Origin: Fidelibacterota bacterium
GTDB taxonomy: Bacteria > Fidelibacterota > Marinisomatia > Marinisomatales > TCS55
Assembly (NCBI GenBank): GCA_014239505.1
Contig: JAAZYT010000037.1
Span: 1 to 25,592 of the forward strand
Direction: 5' to 3'
DNA: 25,592 nt
A program made the translations under genes and the position numbers. A model generated the notes under the pieces. That model was not told the origin of the DNA. It did no database searches and was given only the letters and a program-made list of their open reading frames with translations. This document shows, piece after piece, positions 15,410 to 21,084 of this stretch; positions within the stretch are counted from its first letter, which is position 1; each line of letters opens with the position of its first letter.

Positions 15410-17068
15410 ATGTCAAAAAGAAACATAACATCTCCTAGAGGATCAATTCTTTCTTGTAAGAATTGGCAAATTGAAGCGCCTTTCCGAATGATTCAAAATA
15501 ATCTGGACCCTGATGTGGCTGAAAACCCAGATGAATTAGTAGTTTACGGTGGTAAAGGAAAAGCTGCTCGCTCATGGGAATGCTATGATAGTATCATAGA
15601 AACCTTGAAACGTATGCAACCTGACGAAACTCTTCTTGTTCAGTCTGGAAAGCCAGTAGGAGTAATGAAAACACATTTGTGGTCTCCTAGAGTTCTAATT
15701 GCAAATTCTAATATTGTTCCAGAATGGGCCACCTGGGAGAACTTCAATGAATTAGATAAACAAGGATTAATGATGTATGGCCAAATGACTGCTGGTTCTT
15801 GGATATACATAGGAACTCAAGGTATTCTTCAAGGAACTTTTGAAACATTTGCAGCTGCAGCAAAACAACATTATAATTCTGACCTTACTGGAAAATTAGT
15901 GGTTACTGCTGGATTAGGTGGAATGGGAGGAGCGCAACCATTATCAGTAACTATGAATAATGGTGTAGTCATTTGTATTGAAATTGATAAAACTAGAATT
16001 CTAAGACGTTTGGAAACAAAATATCTAAATGTAGCTACAGAATCGCTTGAAGAAGCCCTTAGGTTAGCCAAGGATGCACAAAGTAAGAAAATACCGCTAT
16101 CTATTGGACTTGAAGGAAATGCGGCTGATATAGTACCAGAATTAGCAAAGTCATCAATTGTTCCAGATATGATAACTGACCAAACATCTGCTCATGATGA
16201 GTTAGATGGTTATATTCCAAATAATATGTTATATGAAGATGCAATAGAACTAAGAAAATCCAATCCAAAAAAGTATATTAAAGAAAGTTTTCGTTCAATG
16301 GCTGAGCATTGTCAAGGTATTTTAGATTTAAAAGCTCAAGGTGCAATTGCTTTTGACTATGGAAATAATCTCCGTGGCCAAGCAAAAAAAGCTGGTATTA
16401 AAAATGCTTTTGATTTTCCTGGTTTTGTCCCTGCCTATATTCGAGATCTTTTTTGCGAAGGTAAAGGTCCTTTTAGATGGGTTGCATTATCTGGAAAGAA
16501 AGAAGATATTTATAAGACTGATGAAAAAATCTTAGAGCTATTTCCTGAAGATCAAACTCTTACAAGATGGATAAAAATGGCAAGAGAACAAGTTCAGTTT
16601 CAAGGATTGCCATCAAGAATATGCTGGCTAGGTTACAATCAAAGAGCCAAGTTTGGTGTTGCCTTAAATCAAATGGTTTCAACTGGTGAATTATCTGCAC
16701 CAATTGTAATTGGGCGTGACCATCTTGATTGTGGATCTGTTGCTTCGCCATATAGAGAGACAGAAGCAATGAAAGATGGCTCGGATGCTATTTCTGATTG
16801 GCCTCTACTTAATGCTCTTGCTAGTTCATCAAGTGGAGCTACTTGGGTCTCAATACATCATGGAGGTGGCGTAGGTATGGGCCTTTCTGTACATGCTGGT
16901 CAAGTAATTTGCGCAGATGGTACACCAGAAATGGAAAAAAGATTAAAAGCAGTACTTACTAATGACCCAGGACTTGGAATTATAAGACACGCTGATGCTG
17001 GATATGATTATGCGATAGATAAAGCCAATGAATGGGGCGTGGATATTCCAATGTTAGATAAACAATAA
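15410..17068 (+). CDS. hutU: Urocanate hydratase
   Basis: Urocanase catalyses the second step of histidine breakdown, converting urocanate to imidazolone propionate with tightly bound NAD+ as electrophile. The 552-aa product matches the family along its length (usual size about 550-560). Visible are the NAD-binding GLGGMGGAQP (168-177), MTAGSWIYIGTQGI, the active-site cysteine Cys405 in SRICWLGY (equivalent to the catalytic cysteine of the Pseudomonas enzyme), and IGRDHLDCGSVASP and IHHGGGVGMG near the end. Many homologues have serine where this has the cysteine of HLDCGS. It is followed by hutI. The first enzyme (HutH) and the later ones are not in the window. Confidence 0.97.
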   Translation: MSKRNITSPRGSILSCKNWQIEAPFRMIQNNLDPDVAENPDELVVYGGKGKAARSWECYDSIIETLKRMQPDETLLVQSGKPVGVMKTHLWSPRVLIANSNIVPEWATWENFNELDKQGLMMYGQMTAGSWIYIGTQGILQGTFETFAAAAKQHYNSDLTGKLVVTAGLGGMGGAQPLSVTMNNGVVICIEIDKTRILRRLETKYLNVATESLEEALRLAKDAQSKKIPLSIGLEGNAADIVPELAKSSIVPDMITDQTSAHDELDGYIPNNMLYEDAIELRKSNPKKYIKESFRSMAEHCQGILDLKAQGAIAFDYGNNLRGQAKKAGIKNAFDFPGFVPAYIRDLFCEGKGPFRWVALSGKKEDIYKTDEKILELFPEDQTLTRWIKMAREQVQFQGLPSRICWLGYNQRAKFGVALNQMVSTGELSAPIVIGRDHLDCGSVASPYRETEAMKDGSDAISDWPLLNALASSSSGATWVSIHHGGGVGMGLSVHAGQVICADGTPEMEKRLKAVLTNDPGLGIIRHADAGYDYAIDKANEWGVDIPMLDKQ

Positions 17069-17087
17069 AACTTAAGTTAGCATCACC

Positions 17088-18299
17088 ATTTCTAACATTA
17101 ATAATACATCACTTTTACTAGAAAATATTGGAAAGCTTGTTACAGCTAATGCTAGTGGTATTGAAATAATTAAAAATACTTCATTACTTATTGAAAAGGG
17201 TGAAATAGCTTCTATTGGCATGGGAAGTTCTGCCAATTCAATTAATTGTGAAGGTAAAATGGTTACGTGTGGATTTATTGATTCACACACCCACCCAGTA
17301 TTCTATAATAATCGTGATAACGAATACGCCATGCGTTTATCTGGATTAACATATCAAGAAATTGCAAATAATGGTGGAGGTATTCTATCGAGTGTTGAAG
17401 GAGTTAGAAATAGTTCTGAAGAACAACTTATTAAAAAAGTTACAGAAAGAATGGATCGATTTATTGCAAGTGGAACTACAACAATTGAAGCTAAGTCAGG
17501 TTACGGATTAGATACAAAATCAGAGCTCAAATCTCTAGAAGTAATTAGAAAAGTTAATAACTCCCATTCAATTGATATGATTCCAACCTTTATGGGGGCT
17601 CACGCATTCCCAAAAGAATTTGAATCAAAACGTTCTGAATATGTTAAACTTATTTGCAATGAAATGATACCAGCTGTTGCCAATCAAGGAATAGCTATAT
17701 TTAATGATGTATTTTGTGAAAATGGTTATTTTTCAGTAGAAGAGTCACGATATATATTGGAAACAGGTAAAAAGTATGGTTTAAAAGCTCGTTTACATGC
17801 GGATGAGTTTTCAAATTCAGGTGCGGCAATACTAGCTTCAGAAATTGACGCATTTTCAGCTGATCATTTAATGGCAGTAAGTAAAGATGATATTACTAAA
17901 CTCTCTAATAGTAAAGTAGTGGCTACGCTTCTACCAGGTACAACATTTTTTCTTGGTAAAAAAACATATGCACCAGCAAGAGATATTCTTGATGAAGGTA
18001 TTACTGTTGCATTGGCTACAGATTATAATCCTGGGAGTTCTCATATTCAATCAATGCCATTCATTATGACATTAGCATGTCTGCATATGGGAATGACAGT
18101 AGAGGAAGCATATCAATCTGCAACATACAATGGAGCTGTTGCTCTTGGTATTGAAAATAATGTTGGATCAATTGAAATAGGGAAAAAAGCTGATTTGATT
18201 ATATGGAAGCTCGATACTTTAATGGATATTCCTTATTACGTTTCCAATCATCCAATAGATAAAATAATAAAGAATGGAAATATTATATTTGAAGCTTGA
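17088..18299 (+). CDS. hutI: Imidazolonepropionase, start codon non-canonical or lost
   Basis: HutI hydrolyses imidazolone propionate to N-formimino-L-glutamate, the step after HutU. It is an amidohydrolase with a metal site: HTH in GFIDSHTHPVF, GAHAFP, RLHADEF and the aspartate in ATDYNPGSSH. Family sequence runs upstream of the first ATG (17220), including LLLENIGKLVTANASG and LLIEKGEIASIG, which form the N-terminal beta-sandwich. This frame is open only back to 17076 and has no ATG, GTG or TTG before 17220. An ATT at 17088 or 17097 (or ATC 17082) could start it, giving about 400 aa, the family norm. I list 17088 as a compromise. From 17220 it would be 359 aa and lack these strands. It lies 19 bases after hutU. 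Confidence 0.88.
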   Translation: MSNINNTSLLLENIGKLVTANASGIEIIKNTSLLIEKGEIASIGMGSSANSINCEGKMVTCGFIDSHTHPVFYNNRDNEYAMRLSGLTYQEIANNGGGILSSVEGVRNSSEEQLIKKVTERMDRFIASGTTTIEAKSGYGLDTKSELKSLEVIRKVNNSHSIDMIPTFMGAHAFPKEFESKRSEYVKLICNEMIPAVANQGIAIFNDVFCENGYFSVEESRYILETGKKYGLKARLHADEFSNSGAAILASEIDAFSADHLMAVSKDDITKLSNSKVVATLLPGTTFFLGKKTYAPARDILDEGITVALATDYNPGSSHIQSMPFIMTLACLHMGMTVEEAYQSATYNGAVALGIENNVGSIEIGKKADLIIWKLDTLMDIPYYVSNHPIDKIIKNGNIIFEA

Positions 18300-18307
18300 A
18301 AATGCCC

Positions 18308-18340
18308 TTTGTTTCCTTGTAAAATCGGAACTTATATTTA
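18308..18340 (+). promoter_or_regulatory. Candidate Bacteroidota-like promoter before the small exported-protein gene
   Basis: TTTG at 18308-18311 and TATATTTA at 18333-18340 are spaced by 21 bases, resembling the Bacteroidota primary-sigma pattern (TTTG, then TAnnTTTG), although the last G is replaced by A. It lies 19 bases upstream of the next ATG and just after hutI ends, so it would start a separate unit. The match is loose and could be chance in AT-rich DNA. Confidence 0.25.
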
Positions 18341-18358
18341 TCGTTAAATGGAAATTAA

Positions 18359-18832
18359 ATGAAAATTAAAAAAATATTATCACTCTCTTTTGTTCTTATT
18401 ATGAGTACTCAGTTTGCATTTGCAAATTATGCTTTTTACAAAAAAGTAGCTAATACATGTAAATTTTATCGTGTATCCGTTGATGAGAAGAAAATGTCTC
18501 TCGTAAAAAATAGTGATGGTTCTTATAATTTTACGATAGAAATGGAAAGTCTAAGAAATAATTTTGAAATGGTTATGCTTGTTGGATTTATCTCCGTTGG
18601 CCAAGCAATGAATCATCAAGAATTACTTGCTAAAAGACAACAAGAAAAAGGTCGAGATTATAAAGCTGTAGTTCCACCTTATACTGATGTTACAGTAACA
18701 GTACCAGTATCAAGAGAAAGAACTATTATAACAGCAAAAGCAACGGCTGATCAGATTCGTCAATTAAGTGAGGGTAAAGTTGATACAGCAGCTTTTATGC
18801 GTTTAATTAAAGATTCAATTCAAACACTCTAA
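18359..18832 (+). CDS. Small exported protein of unknown function
   Basis: I do not recognise a family. The 157-aa product has a clear Sec signal peptide: lysine-rich start, a hydrophobic core at about residues 6-20, and a probable cleavage after AFA near residue 22. The mature part is mixed polar sequence with one hydrophobic stretch (MVMLVGFISVGQAM, about 72-85), a basic QEKGRDYK region and a beta-rich TDVTVTVPVSRERTIITAKATA segment. It contains a single cysteine in the mature part. The gene is followed 11 bases later by a small DUF350-like membrane protein with a strong ribosome binding site, so the two probably form one transcript and may work together in the envelope. Confidence 0.7.
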   Translation: MKIKKILSLSFVLIMSTQFAFANYAFYKKVANTCKFYRVSVDEKKMSLVKNSDGSYNFTIEMESLRNNFEMVMLVGFISVGQAMNHQELLAKRQQEKGRDYKAVVPPYTDVTVTVPVSRERTIITAKATADQIRQLSEGKVDTAAFMRLIKDSIQTL

Positions 18833-18843
18833 AAGGAGGAAGA

Positions 18844-19080
18844 ATGTTAGATCCTACTAGTTGGGGCGGTATGTTCGCTCAATATGGTCGTTCATTACTT
18901 TGGGCGATTACTGCAGCTATTGGTTTTGGTTTAGGTGTTGGTATCTCGTTGAAAGTTTTTGATTGGCTATCAACAGATATTGACGAATGGGAAGAGATCA
19001 AAAAAGGAAACATGGGTGTTTCTTTGATTTTTGTCGCATTGATTGTTATGGTTGGCTTAATTGTTTATAAAGTCATTTAA
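18844..19080 (+). CDS. Small DUF350-like inner-membrane protein
   Basis: The 78-aa product has two hydrophobic helices (about residues 16-38 and 58-78) joined by a polar loop, STDIDEWEEIKKGNMGVSL. That loop resembles the conserved EWQxIKxxNxAASL region of DUF350/YjfL membrane proteins, whose function is unknown; this protein is about half their usual length, like a single repeat. The start is secure: AAGGAGG at 18833-18839 lies just after the upstream stop and 4 bases before ATG. A strong terminator follows at 19101. The DUF350 assignment is from pattern memory only. Confidence 0.65.
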   Translation: MLDPTSWGGMFAQYGRSLLWAITAAIGFGLGVGISLKVFDWLSTDIDEWEEIKKGNMGVSLIFVALIVMVGLIVYKVI

Positions 19081-19100
19081 TAACACCAAAACACCATTTT

Positions 19101-19127
19101 AAACCCCGCATTTTGCGGGGTTTTTTG
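19101..19127 (+). terminator. Intrinsic terminator between convergent genes
   Basis: AAACCCCGCA (19101-19110) pairs perfectly with TGCGGGGTTT (19114-19123) around a TTT loop, followed by TTTG. The full T run, 19121-19126, is six bases and partly in the stem. It ends the 18359-19080 unit on the plus strand. On the minus strand only a short T stretch follows, so it probably works poorly for the opposing genes. Confidence 0.88.
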
Positions 19128-19128
19128 T

Positions 19129-19581
19129 TTATATCAGTAGAACTATCTTTTCAAGACCTGATTTATCAGTTGCATCAAATTGACTAATTCTACTGCCATC
19201 AATATCTAAGACTGCTAATAGTTTTTTATCTTTGATTACTGGAACAACTATTTCAGAAATTGTTTGACTATCACAAGAAATATATCCTGAGAATTTTGAG
19301 ACATCATTAACAATAATTGTTTGTTTTTCTTTAGCAGAGGCACCACATACACCTCTATTAAATGTAATATGACCGCAAGGTATAATACTTCCTTGGTATG
19401 GTCCAATCTCTAGCAGTTCTTTTTTTACAACTCGATAAAAGCCACAAAATATCCATTCATTAAACTCATTCTTTAATATTGATGAGATTAGAGCCATTTT
19501 ACCAATTTCATCTATTTGATAATTATTTAAAATAGTCTTGGCAGTATCAATTACTTTTATATATCGATCTTTTTTATCCAT
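19129..19581 (-). CDS. msrC: Free methionine-(R)-sulfoxide reductase, GAF domain
   Basis: This 150-aa single GAF-domain protein matches fRMsr (E. coli YebR/MsrC), which reduces free L-methionine-(R)-sulfoxide with thioredoxin as electron source. The three catalytic cysteines are present with correct spacing: Cys69 (IIPCGHI), Cys79 (RGVCGAS) and Cys103 (YISCDSQ), at intervals of 10 and 24 residues as in the E. coli protein (84, 94, 118). The surrounding LEIGPYQG, IIVNDVSKFSGY and SEIVVPV are also conserved. Its start overlaps the end of the upstream fusion gene by 8 bases, so the two form an operon. It acts in the cytoplasm in repair of oxidised methionine. Confidence 0.93.
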   Translation of the reverse strand: MDKKDRYIKVIDTAKTILNNYQIDEIGKMALISSILKNEFNEWIFCGFYRVVKKELLEIGPYQGSIIPCGHITFNRGVCGASAKEKQTIIVNDVSKFSGYISCDSQTISEIVVPVIKDKKLLAVLDIDGSRISQFDATDKSGLEKIVLLI

Positions 19582-21019
19582 TAAACATCCATAGGTAATA
19601 AGTTACTGTTGCGCCAATAATAGTATTTATAAAATTCACCATATCATTACCTATATATTTAGAACCAAAGATCATTTCTGTTTTGACACCACAATGGTAA
19701 CGATCTTCAGTCTCAGCGTTACAAGATGTGCACTTGAATTGGGCTTGGATAAAACGTCCTAAAATAGAATCTGTTAGTGAACCAGCTAATCCACCAATAG
19801 TAATAGGGATTAAAAGGTCATTCATATTTAATATTGTTTCTCCAAGTATTCCAATAATAAAAGCACCAGACATGGAGGCACAATAACCTAATATAGTAAC
19901 ACCTCCAGAGACACCTCTATCCACAATATTTTTTGAAAATATAAGTTTTGGTTTATTGTTTGAATAATATCCTATTTCAGTTGCCCATGTATCTGCTGTT
20001 GCAGCACCTATAGCTCCAAGATAAAGAATAATTGCTGGTGGAAATTGATAAAAAAAATACGTTATTGCAAATAGGGCGCCTAGACCTCCATTAGCTAATA
20101 TTTGTAAAATATTTCTTTCGGCATGTTCTTTGTATCTTAGATGAGATAAGAAAGAAGATGAAATAAAGAAGAAAACTAGTGGAATAATCCAAGGCCAACC
20201 ACCAGTTCCAAATATAATAATTCCAATTATATAGCCACTTATAGCCCCACTAGTTGATAATGATTTAATATACCATGAATAAATAAAGGTGATTGATGAG
20301 AGTATTATCCAAAAAAATAAAGGAGTTAGTGTTTCATGCGTATAATTAATCAAAAATATTTCATAAGATAAAAAAGTTATAATGGGGACTGAAAGATTAT
20401 CGGATCCTCTAAAGCTTATTGATTCAGCTAGGGTGGCTAATAAAGCAGTAAATAAGCTACAAGCTAATAGCACTGGAAAGGGTATATAAAAAGACGCATT
20501 ATAAATACGTGATAATAAATCACTACCTATCATAATAATAAGTAGAGTTGCACCAAACATTGCGAGTGAGCCTCTTCTAGACTTCTTATCTCTCCAAGGA
20601 ATAATAGTTGTTAAGCCATTTTTCCCAACAATAGTAGCTAATGGATCTGCTAAGGTCATCACTAATACTGACAAGATTAAAGATATTGGCTTCTCCCAAA
20701 AGAAAAATGAAAGAATTAGTATAGAAAATGGGAAGAAGATGGTGCCAAGGCTTTTTCGTGAGGTACTATTAATAGATTGAAATAAATTAAACTTTATTGT
20801 TATTGAGTTAAGTCCAATAAAGAGTAAAGATAGAAGAATCAATTGAATATTTGATTTAAATATAAATGGGCAAATAGAAACTACCAACCCAACGCAAATA
20901 TGAATAAACTTTCTTATTGTTTCAGATTTGATATTGGTTTTTTTATGTAACCAGTTGGTTACAACAACGACAGTAGTGATACTTGCAAAGATTAAACTAA
21001 ATAAAAACCATTCATTCAT
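19574..21019 (-). CDS. Fused phytol/dolichol-kinase-like and DUF92 (VTE6-like) membrane protein
   Basis: The 481-aa integral membrane protein has two parts. Residues 1 to about 230 resemble the CTP-dependent prenol/lipid kinase group (VTE5 phytol kinase, SEC59 dolichol kinase, DGK1). They show TIRKFIHICVGL near the N terminus and TLADPLATIVGKNG followed by KKSRRGSLAMF, the usual D-x-A-x-x-x-G plus K-S/T-x-x-G-S pattern. Residues from about 250 match DUF92: SGAISGYIIG, GAIGAATADTWATEIG, DRGVSGGVTILG and AGSLTDSILG, then a CxxC pair in FKCTSCNAE. DUF92 includes VTE6, phytyl-phosphate kinase. Together they could carry a prenol through monophosphate to diphosphate. Substrate is not shown. It overlaps msrC. 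Confidence 0.82.
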   Translation of the reverse strand: MNEWFLFSLIFASITTVVVVTNWLHKKTNIKSETIRKFIHICVGLVVSICPFIFKSNIQLILLSLLFIGLNSITIKFNLFQSINSTSRKSLGTIFFPFSILILSFFFWEKPISLILSVLVMTLADPLATIVGKNGLTTIIPWRDKKSRRGSLAMFGATLLIIMIGSDLLSRIYNASFYIPFPVLLACSLFTALLATLAESISFRGSDNLSVPIITFLSYEIFLINYTHETLTPLFFWIILSSITFIYSWYIKSLSTSGAISGYIIGIIIFGTGGWPWIIPLVFFFISSSFLSHLRYKEHAERNILQILANGGLGALFAITYFFYQFPPAIILYLGAIGAATADTWATEIGYYSNNKPKLIFSKNIVDRGVSGGVTILGYCASMSGAFIIGILGETILNMNDLLIPITIGGLAGSLTDSILGRFIQAQFKCTSCNAETEDRYHCGVKTEMIFGSKYIGNDMVNFINTIIGATVTYYLWMFNG

Positions 21020-21036
21020 ATGTATTTTTGTTTAGT

Positions 21037-21078
21037 TTTAAAATGTCCTTCTAAAAAAGGTTAGTAGGACATTTTAAA
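21037..21078. repeat. 13-bp inverted repeat between the M16 peptidase and the fusion gene
   Basis: TTTAAAATGTCCT (21037-21049) and AGGACATTTTAAA (21066-21078) are perfect inverse complements separated by 16 bases. The hairpin lies in the 65-base gap between the minus-strand M16 gene end (21085) and the start of the fusion gene (21019). No T tract follows on either strand, so it is not a textbook intrinsic terminator. It may be a weak terminator, an mRNA-protecting stem or a protein binding site. Confidence 0.55.
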
Positions 21079-21084
21079 GATAAT

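Noticed and set aside
16560..16769. Minus-strand frame opposite hutU
   Set aside because: hutU is continuous and complete here, so the antisense frame is incidental.
17059..17100. Frameshift joining hutI to an ATG inside the end of hutU (17032 or 17051)
   Set aside because: Both reading frames hit stop codons (TAA at 17059 and 17066) before the hutI-like sequence begins.
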